NCBI RefSeq assembly: GCF_001563285.1 | Contig: NZ_CP005188.1 | Span: 1,555,501 to 1,619,500 of the forward strand | Direction: 5' to 3' | Source: Sphingobium sp. MI1205 | GTDB taxonomy: Bacteria; Pseudomonadota; Alphaproteobacteria; Sphingomonadales; Sphingomonadaceae | DNA length: 64,000 nucleotides | In this document: piece after piece, positions 1 to 7,414 of the stretch | Layout of the letters: each line of letters starts with the position of its first letter | How positions within the stretch are numbered: the first letter of the stretch is position 1 | Notes under the pieces: model-generated | Database searches by the model: none | What the model saw: the letters and a program-made list of their open reading frames with translations, nothing else | What the model was told of the DNA's origin: nothing | Program-made: the position numbers and the translations under genes

Positions 1-2
1 TC

Positions 3-665
3 CCACCGGCGCAGATGGTGGCGAACATGAAGGCGGACGCCATGGACGCTTTTTGCGTCGGCGAACCGTGGAATGACCAGCTGGTCGCACAAGGGCTGGG
101 CTACTCGGCGGTTTCGACCGGTCAGCTGTGGATGAACCATCCCGAAAAAAGCTTTGCCATGCGGTCCGACTGGGTAGCGAAGAACCCGCGCGCCGCCGTG
201 GCGATCACCGCCGCCGTCATCGAGGCGCAGCGTTGGGCCGACAATCCGGCCAATAACGCCAAGTTGGCGAGCACCATTGCAGGCCGCGATTATCTGAAAT
301 GCCCGGTTACCGATATCGCCGACCGTTTGCAGGGCAATTTCAACATGGGCGACGGGCGCAAATTCCCAAACGCAGCCTTCAAGATGAAGTTTTTCAACGG
401 CTACGCGTCCTTCCCTTACAAGAGCCATGACCTGTGGTTCATCACGGAGGATCAGCGCTGGGGCAAGTTGCCCATGTCGCTCGACACCAAGGCCGTGATC
501 GCAAAGGTCAACCGCTCCGACATCTGGCGCAAGGCGGCAGCGATGCTGGGTGGCAAGGGCCCGGCCAGCGACAGCCGCGGCGTCGAGAAATTCTTCGACG
601 GCAAGACGTTCGATCCGCGCAATCCGAAGGCCTATCTGGCCAGCCTGGCAATCAAGCGCGTTTGA
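3..665 (+). CDS. nrtA: Nitrate ABC transporter substrate-binding protein, C-terminal part (cut by window edge)
   Basis: The reading frame is open from the left edge (Pro-Pro-Ala-Gln-Met-Val-Ala-Asn-Met) to a TGA at 663-665, so only the C-terminal ~220 residues are present. The segment resembles the NrtA/CmpA family of periplasmic nitrate/bicarbonate binding proteins: a 'DAFCVGEPWN' ligand-lobe motif, the 'WMNHPEKSFAM' stretch and a final helical region. In the family this protein captures the anion in the periplasm and delivers it to the NrtB permease. Permease and ATPase genes follow immediately (17 bp gap to nrtB), which supports the call. Nitrate rather than another anion is inferred from family resemblance and cannot be proved from sequence. 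The N-terminus and any signal peptide lie outside the window. Confidence 0.85.
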   Translation, partial: PPAQMVANMKADAMDAFCVGEPWNDQLVAQGLGYSAVSTGQLWMNHPEKSFAMRSDWVAKNPRAAVAITAAVIEAQRWADNPANNAKLASTIAGRDYLKCPVTDIADRLQGNFNMGDGRKFPNAAFKMKFFNGYASFPYKSHDLWFITEDQRWGKLPMSLDTKAVIAKVNRSDIWRKAAAMLGGKGPASDSRGVEKFFDGKTFDPRNPKAYLASLAIKRV

Positions 666-682
666 TGAGGAAGGAAAAAGCC

Positions 683-1642
683 ATGTCTTCGCCATCGCCA
701 AGCAGCAGGAATGGAGGGCCGCCGGTATCTTCCGGCGGCGGCTCCTCCGAATTGGGAGTTATCTTGCCCTATCCCGAACAGGCCATTGCACGGCGGAGTT
801 TCGAGCCGGTCAGCGTGCCGGTCCATCCGCTGATCCGCAAGGCGCGCGCAGTGGCGGCCTCCGTCCTGCCGACCATGGTCCTGATCGGCGCACTGCTGCT
901 CTTCTGGCAGCTTTTGTGCGCATCCCCAGACGCGAATTTCCCCAGCCCCGTCAAGGTGTGGGAGGAAAGCCATGACGTCATCATGCATCCTTTCAAGGGC
1001 GTGGAGATGGGACTTACCCACTTCAGCATACAGGATGGCGGGGATGTCGGTATCGCGGGCCATGTGCTGACAAGCCTTAGCCGCGTTCTCATCGGCTACA
1101 GCATTGCCTCCGTCTTCGGCGTCGCGCTGGGTATCCTGATCGGGCAGAGCGTTTTGGCCTTCCGCGCGCTCGATCCCTTGTTCCAGGTGCTGCGGACGGT
1201 GCCGCCGCTTGCCTGGTTGCCGATCAGCCTGGCGATTTTCCAGCAGGCGCAGCCTTCCGCGATATTCCTGATCTTCATCACCGCGATCTGGCCGGTGATC
1301 CTGAACACCGCCGCAGGGGTGCAGACCATTCCGCCCGCCTATCGCAACGTGGCCAAGGTGCTGGCGCTCAACCCGATCGAATATTTCGTCAGGATCATGC
1401 TGCCCGCAACCGTGCCGCACATGTTCACCGGCCTGCGGATCGGCGTCGGCATGAGCTGGCTGGCGATCGTGGCGGCCGAGATGGTGCAGGGCGGCACCGG
1501 CGTCGGCTTCTTCATCTGGGACAGCTACAACAGTTCGCTGCTTACCGACACGATCGTCGCGCTGGTCTGGATCGGCATGGTCGGCTTCACGCTGGACCGC
1601 ATCGTCGCTTTTGCTGGCCGCATCATCGGCCGCGAAGGCTGA
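683..1642 (+). CDS. nrtB: Nitrate ABC transporter permease
   Basis: 319-residue inner-membrane permease of the NrtB/SsuC/TauC type. After a ~50-residue hydrophilic, Ser/Gly/Pro-rich N-terminus the protein has several hydrophobic segments. The EAA-type cytoplasmic loop that contacts the ATPase is visible around residues 215-240 (Pro-Pro-Ala-Tyr-Arg-Asn-Val-Ala-Lys). The ATG at 683 was chosen because it is preceded by an AGGAAGGAAAAA ribosome-binding stretch; the longer frame upstream runs through nrtA and is not coding. It sits between the binding protein and the ATPase gene, with 16 bp to the latter, so the three are co-transcribed. The long low-complexity N-terminus is somewhat unusual, but the core matches the family. 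Confidence 0.9.
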   Translation: MSSPSPSSRNGGPPVSSGGGSSELGVILPYPEQAIARRSFEPVSVPVHPLIRKARAVAASVLPTMVLIGALLLFWQLLCASPDANFPSPVKVWEESHDVIMHPFKGVEMGLTHFSIQDGGDVGIAGHVLTSLSRVLIGYSIASVFGVALGILIGQSVLAFRALDPLFQVLRTVPPLAWLPISLAIFQQAQPSAIFLIFITAIWPVILNTAAGVQTIPPAYRNVAKVLALNPIEYFVRIMLPATVPHMFTGLRIGVGMSWLAIVAAEMVQGGTGVGFFIWDSYNSSLLTDTIVALVWIGMVGFTLDRIVAFAGRIIGREG

Positions 1643-1658
1643 AAGGGGAGACAGGCTC

Positions 1659-2462
1659 ATGAAACAACGTAGCTATCTCGCGCTCGAAGGGATCACCGTC
1701 GAGTTTCCGACCAAGGCAGGTGCCTTTTGCGCCCTGGACACCATCGACCTGGAAGTGAGCAAGGGAGAGTTCGTCGCGCTGATCGGTCATTCGGGCTGTG
1801 GCAAATCGACTCTGCTGAATGCGGTGGCCGGGCTGGTCAAGCCGACGCGGGGCGCCATCTTCCTGGACGGTGATCTGGTCGATGCGCCGGGCCCGGACCG
1901 TGCCGTGGTGTTCCAGGACCATTCGCTGCTGCCCTGGCTGACGGTCGAAGAGAATGTACGGCTGGCGGTCGACAAGACGGCGGGCGGCAAGAACAAGGCC
2001 GAGCGCAAGGATTGGGTGATGCACAATCTGGAGCTGGTGCAGATGACCCATGCAGCCGCCAAACGGCCCGGTGAATTGTCTGGCGGCATGAAGCAGCGCG
2101 TCGGCATTGCCCGCGCCATTGCGATGAACCCGCGCGTGCTGTTGATGGACGAACCGTTCGGCGCGCTCGACGCGCTGACGCGAGCGGCGTTGCAGGATGT
2201 GGTCATGGATCTGCAGGCGCGGCTCAACAACACGGTGCTGATGATTACGCATGACGTGGATGAGGCCGTGCTGCTGGCCGATCGCGTCGTCATGATGACC
2301 AACGGCCCGGCCGCACGGATCGGTGAGGACCGTCCGGTGGCGCTGGCGCGGCCGCGCAACCGGATCGAGGCGATCGACATGCCCGAATATGCAGAGGCGC
2401 GGTCGGCCGTCATCCACTTCCTGCACGAGCGCTACCGCAATCCGGCAACGCTTGCTGCGTGA
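1659..2462 (+). CDS. nrtC: Nitrate ABC transporter ATP-binding protein
   Basis: 267-residue ABC ATPase that would energise the NrtB permease. Walker A GHSGCGKST is near residues 43-51, the signature LSGGMKQR near 139, and Walker B LLMDEPFGALD near 163, with the switch His in MITHDVDEA. It has a single ABC domain and lacks the C-terminal NrtA-like domain of cyanobacterial NrtC, so it resembles NrtD/SsuB-type ATPases and proteobacterial NrtC/NasD. The start at 1659 follows GGGGAGA. The operon continues 94 bp downstream with an outer-membrane channel gene. Close relatives move taurine or aliphatic sulfonates; the neighbouring binding protein makes nitrate the better guess. Confidence 0.85.
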   Translation: MKQRSYLALEGITVEFPTKAGAFCALDTIDLEVSKGEFVALIGHSGCGKSTLLNAVAGLVKPTRGAIFLDGDLVDAPGPDRAVVFQDHSLLPWLTVEENVRLAVDKTAGGKNKAERKDWVMHNLELVQMTHAAAKRPGELSGGMKQRVGIARAIAMNPRVLLMDEPFGALDALTRAALQDVVMDLQARLNNTVLMITHDVDEAVLLADRVVMMTNGPAARIGEDRPVALARPRNRIEAIDMPEYAEARSAVIHFLHERYRNPATLAA

Positions 2463-2468
2463 TGGGTA

Positions 2469-2488
2469 AGCCGCCCGGCGAGGCGGCT
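2469..2488 (+). other. Intergenic stem-loop between nrtC and the porin gene
   Basis: AGCCGCC (2469-2475) pairs with GGCGGCT (2482-2488) around a 6-nt loop just after the nrtC stop codon. No T-run follows, so it is more likely an RNA processing or stabilising hairpin than a strong terminator. This is seen in the sequence; the role is a guess. Confidence 0.4.
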
Positions 2489-2556
2489 CCAACAAGATTG
2501 AGAGAGGATGCCCTGAAAGACTGCAAAAGCCATCGGGAGCACAAGAGGGGGAATTT

Positions 2557-3828
2557 ATGCGTGGATTGAAAATGTTGCTGTCGGCATCAGCCGTGGCGAC
2601 GACTGCAACGCCAGCCTTGGCGCAGGATATTACGTTCAAGCCGATCATCGAGGGGCGGTTGCGGTATGAGACGGTGGATCAGGACGGCCCCTTGCCCCTG
2701 ACCAGCAGCCGGGATGCCGACGCGGTCACGATGCGGATGCGTGCGGGCGGAGAATTGTCGAGCGGTCCCTTTTCCTTTCTGGCCGAAGCCGAAGGGACGC
2801 TGGCCCTCGACGAGAGCTATAATAGTGGCGTCAACGGGAAGACGCTTTATCCGATCGTACCCGACCCTGAAACTGTCGAAGTGAACCGGGTCCAGTTGCA
2901 ATACAAGACCAAGCCGTTGGTCGTCACCGTGGGACGCCAGCGGATCAACCTGGACGACCAGCGTTTCGCCGGGTCGGTCGCCTGGCGGCAGAATGAGCAG
3001 ACGTTCGATGCGCTGCGCGCCGAATATATGGGCGTCAAGAACCTGAAGATCGACCTGACCTATGCCATTTCAGCCCGGACGATCTGGGGCATTGATGGCG
3101 GCAAGTTCGGTTCGGCGAACCGGCCTACCCATATCGACGGCGACAACATCTTCGCCAACGTCTCTTACAAGACCAAGTTGGGGACATTGACGGGCTTCGC
3201 CTATCTGGTCGATCAGGATGAGCCGGTTGCGGCGCTGCTTCGCAACAGCAGCCAGACCTATGGTTTCCGCTTTGCCGGGGCCATGCCGTTGGCCAAGAAG
3301 GTGAAGCTCAGCTATCTCGGCAGCTACGCCCGGCAGAGCGATTATGCGAAGAGCCCGGTCAGCTATAAGGCCGATTTCGTCACGGCCGAGCTTGGCCTGG
3401 AGGTTGCGGCCTTCAAGCTGACCGGCGGTTATGAGCTGTTGGGGTCCGATGGCGGCGCAACGGGCATCGCGGGTGGCTTTGCGTTTCAGACGCCCTTCGC
3501 CACGCTCCACAAGTTCAACGGCTGGGCGGACAAGTTCCTGAGCACGCCGGGGACCGGCCTTCAGGATTATTATGGCGGCATTGCCTATACCGTGCCGAAG
3601 CTGGGGAAGATGGGGCCGCTGGTCGCGTCCTTCATCTACCACCGGTTCAGCAGCGACCGCCTGTCGATCCACTATGGCGACGAATATAACGCCCAGGTGA
3701 CGTTGAAGATCGACAAGCATCTGAGCGCGCTCGTCAAATATGCCGATTATGATCGCAAGGGCATAGCAAGCTTCACAGGCGACGCCGACACCAAGAAGTT
3801 CTGGGCGCAGATCGATTACGCCCTCTGA
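2557..3828 (+). CDS. Outer-membrane alginate-export-family channel, nitrate operon
   Basis: 423 residues. A Sec signal peptide is clear (short basic start, hydrophobic Ser/Ala stretch, cleavage after Pro-Ala-Leu-Ala near residue 22). The rest is rich in alternating aromatic/hydrophobic strands, with Gly-Arg-Gln-Arg-Ile ('VGRQRI') and a terminal aromatic strand (…FWAQIDYAL), as expected of a beta-barrel of the alginate-export/AlgE-like family. It lies 94 bp after nrtC on the same strand with a GAGGGGG ribosome site before ATG 2557. I infer it lets nitrate or another small solute cross the outer membrane for the NrtABC importer. The substrate is not shown by the sequence. Confidence 0.75.
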   Translation: MRGLKMLLSASAVATTATPALAQDITFKPIIEGRLRYETVDQDGPLPLTSSRDADAVTMRMRAGGELSSGPFSFLAEAEGTLALDESYNSGVNGKTLYPIVPDPETVEVNRVQLQYKTKPLVVTVGRQRINLDDQRFAGSVAWRQNEQTFDALRAEYMGVKNLKIDLTYAISARTIWGIDGGKFGSANRPTHIDGDNIFANVSYKTKLGTLTGFAYLVDQDEPVAALLRNSSQTYGFRFAGAMPLAKKVKLSYLGSYARQSDYAKSPVSYKADFVTAELGLEVAAFKLTGGYELLGSDGGATGIAGGFAFQTPFATLHKFNGWADKFLSTPGTGLQDYYGGIAYTVPKLGKMGPLVASFIYHRFSSDRLSIHYGDEYNAQVTLKIDKHLSALVKYADYDRKGIASFTGDADTKKFWAQIDYAL

Positions 3829-3847
3829 CAATTGGTTGAAATGACAG

Positions 3848-3889
3848 ACGCCGCTGCGGGGCATCATGCTTCGCGGCGGCGTTTTGTTT
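3848..3889 (+). terminator. Rho-independent terminator of the nrt operon
   Basis: ACGCCGCTGCG (3848-3858) pairs with CGCGGCGGCGT (3872-3882), with one G-U pair, around a 13-nt loop. It is followed by TTTTGTTT and lies 20 bp after the porin stop codon. Confidence 0.8.
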
Positions 3890-4067
3890 CAAGCGGAATG
3901 ATCGCGAAGACTGATCCGATTGCGCGACGTGCGGTGAGGGGAAGGCGGGCAAGGGCCATTCTGCGTTCCCGATAAGCAATGCCGTGCCTGTGATCGCCAT
4001 TCTGGTTGCTGTCGCGATGATGGCCGATTGACGGGACGCCTCCTTCACCGCTAAGGCCCCCTCAAGT

Positions 4068-4144
<77 letters not shown>

Positions 4145-4311
4145 ATTTCATGAAATTGCGCTGATTAGCCTTACACGCTTCAAAACCGTCTTTCTGCGGA
4201 GCAGCTTTGTGTGGTTGGTCTGATGGTACAGATCTGAAAATCTGAAAGCTCGACTCTCGCGCTTGGCTTGTCCTAAATATCTCCCGATAAAGACGCGACG
4301 ATGGAGAACCG

Positions 4312-4893
4312 ATGACGGCAGAAGCGATCTACGCTCAGTTGCGGGAATTGGCCGACAGTGAACCTAACTTCGAACAGCCATCCGCCGAGCTTTCTCGTGG
4401 GCTAGGGCGTCTACATAATGCTGTGCTCGCAACCGGCGGAGGAACGGAAAGGTGACGCCGCCACATGGGTGAACTTGAAAATGTGTCCGGTGCGCTGATC
4501 CCGGAATTGGATGAAATCGCGACGCGGGTTGCCGATGCTACGGAAGGCACGAGTGATGCGGCACGGCTGCTGCGCCAGAAGTTGGACGCGATCAGGAGCA
4601 TCAGCGCTATTATCCGCAGCGTTGCGGCTCAGTCCAAACTTCTCGCACTCAATGCCGCGATCGAGGCAGCGCGCGCGGGTAACGAAGGACGAGGCTTTGG
4701 CGTGGTCGCCTCTGAAATGCGGGCGCTCGCGACCCAGGCCGAAAAAGGCGCGCATGAAATTGATGCCTGTATCGATGACGCTCTCGCCGCCGCCACACAA
4801 AGCGACGATGCTATCGCCGCGCTTGGCAATGCCGTTGAACGGGGTCTCGTCGTCGTTGGCCAACTTGTCGCGGCCAACGCCTCCGACACATAA
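4312..4893 (+). pseudogene. Degenerate methyl-accepting chemotaxis-like gene, interrupted by TGA
   Basis: Two in-frame pieces are separated by a single TGA at 4453-4455. The first (4312-4455, 47 aa) is acidic and unrecognised. The second (ATG 4465 to TAA 4893, 142 aa) carries a clear MCP signalling-domain hairpin: [28 protein letters not shown]…[15 protein letters not shown], the CheA/CheW-contact tip of chemoreceptors. There is no membrane segment, no ligand domain, and only part of the long coiled coil, so a normal receptor cannot be made. The same frame continues briefly after the TAA (Val-Glu-Ala-Asn-Leu-Leu-Lys…), suggesting a second nonsense mutation. No other chemotaxis genes are near. 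It could still be an expressed 142-aa scaffold protein from ATG 4465, but decay seems likelier. Confidence 0.55.
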
Positions 4894-4921
4894 GTTGAGG
4901 CCAATCTGTTGAAGCGGCTGA

Positions 4922-5457
4922 AGGAGAAGGGCGGCTGGTGATGTCTTTGAGGCGCTAACGGTGATGGCTTCCGCTCTGGAATCCGCAAAGCAGCGGGTCC
5001 TATTTGTCGATCCCTATGCGGGACTGAAATCCTTTCAAACTATGCCATTATGATCCCCGAAGGGGTGCAAGTGGATTTGCTGGCCGCTGAGGGTCGCATG
5101 AAAGAAGAACTCAGGCCCGCCACAGAAGCTTCGGTGCAGCAGTATGGCAGCAAGCGCCCCTTGCGAGTCCGTCAAGTTGCAAAGTCCTTACTCCATGACC
5201 GGCTACTTGTCGTCGATGGCAAGGAAGCGTGGGATATCAGCCAATCGCTCAACGCTTCCGCAAAGGGTTCACCGGCCACCATCACGAAATCCAGGGCCGA
5301 TCGTGCAGAGTTGAAGGTTGCCACGTATGAGCCGCTCTTTGACGAAGCAATCTCGCTAGTAAGATGCTCACAAAAAGAGTGGCGTACGCCCAGGGATGAT
5401 CGAAACCACTTAACGGAGCGCAATCTTTGCATTGCGCCGATGCTAGCTGTGTACTGA
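4922..5457 (+). pseudogene. Frameshifted phospholipase-D-like (HKD-type) gene remnant
   Basis: One frame (4922-5046) reads GDVFEALTVMASALESAKQR then VLFVDPYAGLKSF before a stop. The next frame (5050-5457) carries on with PEGVQVDLL, the half-motif LLHDRLLVVDGKEAWDISQS, and SPATITK…ELKVATYE. Together these give the usual order seen in small PLD-like proteins (VDPY…PEGV…LHDR..VVDG…W..SQSLN), so a frameshift near 5030-5045 splits a formerly continuous gene. The C-terminal ~30 residues after DEA look unrelated. Only one HDR motif is present and the N-terminus is missing. Family recognition is from motif memory only. It lies beside the broken chemoreceptor remnant after tRNA-Pro. Confidence 0.45.
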
Positions 5458-5511
5458 TGGCCAATTTTGAATATGCATCCGCCCCCAAACCACGCAATGC
5501 ACCGCAGGCAT

Positions 5512-5546
5512 AGAAAAAGGGCGGACCGTTAGACGGCCCGCCCTTT
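5512..5546 (-). terminator. Rho-independent terminator of the small lipoprotein gene
   Basis: AAAGGGCGGACCGT (5516-5529) faces ACGGCCCGCCCTTT (5533-5546) with one mismatch and a 3-nt loop. On the minus strand it is followed by a T-run (complement of AAAAA at 5514-5518). It lies 24 bp after the stop codon of the gene at 5570-5782. Confidence 0.8.
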
Positions 5547-5569
5547 CGAAAATCTCGCTGACGCGAAGA

Positions 5570-5782
5570 TTATTCGGCGTTCGCGGCGTTGTCGGCAGCG
5601 TTCGCAGCGTTGTCGGCGGCGTTCGCAGCATTCGCGGCGTTGTCGGCAGCGTTAGCGGCGTCTTCAACAACGTTCTCGACAACAGCGTTCGAAGCGTTCG
5701 CGGTCTCGTTGGCCGGCTTCTCACCGCAAGCGGCGAGGGCCATCAGGCCGGCCGAAGCGAAAACAACAGCGATCTTCTTCAT
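5570..5782 (-). CDS. Small Ala/Asn-repeat lipoprotein
   Basis: 70 residues. MKKIAVVFASAGLMALAAC is a typical lipoprotein signal with lipobox L-A-A-C, giving a lipidated Cys near residue 19. The mature part is almost only Ala, Asn, Asp and Glu, built from the unit AADNAAN repeated about four times after VVENVVEDAA. It resembles a short alanine-rich helical or coiled-coil envelope peptide, of the kind of Lpp-like small lipoproteins, but no named family is claimed. The start at 5782 gives the correct signal sequence; an upstream ATG (5803) would add seven polar residues before it. It has its own terminator downstream and is likely monocistronic. Repeat number probably varies between strains. Confidence 0.75.
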   Translation of the reverse strand: MKKIAVVFASAGLMALAACGEKPANETANASNAVVENVVEDAANAADNAANAANAADNAANAADNAANAE

Positions 5783-5938
5783 TGTGTACGGCTCCCATAG
5801 CATATTGCCGCGTCAGACATATTCGTAACACGCCCAACGCGAGCGACCCGCATTAACGTGTGCGGTGCACAAATCAATGCTTTTCTGCGTCGGTGAAGCG
5901 GCAGAATCACGCGACAGACGGTTGTCTACTATAAAAGT

Positions 5939-7312
5939 TCACTTAACATCCAGCTTTTCCGGCGCATTCGCGATTTCATAAATTGCAACTGCCCATGCGC
6001 TCACATTCTGCTGCAATTGCTCCCGATCCACTTTGTCCAGGGTGTCGTCCGGGGTGTGGTGAATATCGAAGTAGCGCGTGCCGTCCTGTTGCAGGTCAAT
6101 GACGGGGACGCCTGCCTTGACCAAGGGCTGGATGTCCGCTCCACCGCCAGCCAAGGCGCTGCTTTGGGCTATGCCTAGCGGAGCCAGTCCGGCAGAAATG
6201 CGGCTGGCAAGCCCCTCATGCCCCACGGGCAACTTGTAATCCACGCGCCAGACGCGATCGGCCCCAAAGTCGGACTCCATGACCATTGCGTGCGGCTCCG
6301 CCCCGTGCGCCGCGAAATAGGCTCGGCCGCCGTCGCCGCCCACTTCCTCTGCACCAGCCATGAATATGCGGATCGTGCGGCGGAGCGGGCCGGCCTTGGC
6401 CGCGTGGAGAGCCGCCGCAGTTACAATGCCGCACCCCGATGCGTCATCGATCGCTCCTGTGCCTTGGTCCCAACTGTCGAGATGACAGGCCGCCAGCACG
6501 ACACCCGCCGCCGGATCAGTGCCGGGGATTTCGGCGATCACATTGCCGGACGGCTGGTCCTTCAGCATTTTGGAAGTGAGCGTGAGATGAAGGCGAACAG
6601 GCCGCCCGCGCGATATGATCCGCCCCAGCTGATCCGCATCAGGAATGCTGAGAGCGGCGGCTGGAATGGGCTTTGCGCCATCGGCCCACATCTGAACGCC
6701 GCTATGGGCCTGGCGATGATGGTCCGTTCCGATCGATCGGATCAATATGGCGGCGGCGCCCTTTCTGGACGCGATGCTCGGCCCCTGACGACGCGTGTCG
6801 CCGAAATAGCCGTAGGAACTGCCATCCTGAGTCGCGGTCATGGCGTGGCTGACAAAGGCGATCTTGCCTTTCAGGCTGCCGGCGGGCGCGGCTTCAAGAT
6901 CGGCGAGCGTAGGAAAATAGACGACTTCGCCCTCAATCCCCTTTGCTGGAGTTGAGCCGCTGTTGCCCAGGGCAGCCAGAACCAACTGCTGGGGGAAGGG
7001 TGAGAGGATATGCGCCTCGTCCCGCCCGCGCAGCCATACGGGCATAGTAAAGGGCTCTGCGCGCACGTTGGCGAAGCCGAGGCTCTTCAGCTTTGCGACC
7101 GTCCAGTCACGCGCCCGTGCCTCCTGCTGTGTGCCAGCCGGACGCGGTCCCACTTCTGTCGTCAGCCCTTCGACAAAGTCCCATGCGACGCTGTCCTGCA
7201 TGGCGGTTGTCCGAACCGCGGCAATGGGCGAGGGGGCGGCGGCCAGGGGGAGGGGAAGGATGATGCCGCCGAGAAGGAACGCGGCAACGGTGCCCGATCG
7301 GATTTTCTGCAT
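5939..7312 (-). CDS. Secreted M28-family zinc aminopeptidase
   Basis: 457 residues with a signal peptide (hydrophobic core to about residue 26, Leu-Ala-Ala-Ala). The M28 metal site can be read: His277 and Asp289 in CHLDSWDQGTGAIDD, catalytic Glu322/ligand Glu323 in GAEEVGGDG, Asp348 in ESDFG, and a His at 418-419 in DIHHTPDDT. Residues ~125-245 form a PA-type insert between the two halves of the peptidase. It probably removes N-terminal residues from peptides in the periplasm. It is transcribed divergently from ettA, with 102 bp between the starts. The exact substrate is not predictable; glutamate carboxypeptidase-like activity is an alternative within the same clan. Confidence 0.85.
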   Translation of the reverse strand: MQKIRSGTVAAFLLGGIILPLPLAAAPSPIAAVRTTAMQDSVAWDFVEGLTTEVGPRPAGTQQEARARDWTVAKLKSLGFANVRAEPFTMPVWLRGRDEAHILSPFPQQLVLAALGNSGSTPAKGIEGEVVYFPTLADLEAAPAGSLKGKIAFVSHAMTATQDGSSYGYFGDTRRQGPSIASRKGAAAILIRSIGTDHHRQAHSGVQMWADGAKPIPAAALSIPDADQLGRIISRGRPVRLHLTLTSKMLKDQPSGNVIAEIPGTDPAAGVVLAACHLDSWDQGTGAIDDASGCGIVTAAALHAAKAGPLRRTIRIFMAGAEEVGGDGGRAYFAAHGAEPHAMVMESDFGADRVWRVDYKLPVGHEGLASRISAGLAPLGIAQSSALAGGGADIQPLVKAGVPVIDLQQDGTRYFDIHHTPDDTLDKVDREQLQQNVSAWAVAIYEIANAPEKLDVK

Positions 7313-7414
7313 GGATGAAGGCTTAGCCAGCCATCACCCATTTGCCAATGGCGTCGGGCTCCGCTAACTCCCGCGGGATTTTTCACGTTCAGTCTTTCGG
7401 AGCAGCCACAAGCC

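Noticed and set aside
4200..4262. tRNA-like stretch (CAGAT/ATCTG arm) after tRNA-Pro
   Set aside because: The anticodon loop would be 6 nt and no acceptor or T-arm pairs, so it is not a credible tRNA or remnant.
4145..5500. Direct repeat of the tRNA-Pro 3' end as an att site
   Set aside because: I looked for the GTTCGAATCCTGTCTCCCC sequence in this interval and saw no second copy.
5570..5700. Short direct repeats that could suggest a CRISPR or tandem repeat array
   Set aside because: They encode the AADNAAN protein repeat in a good lipoprotein frame; there are no unique spacers.
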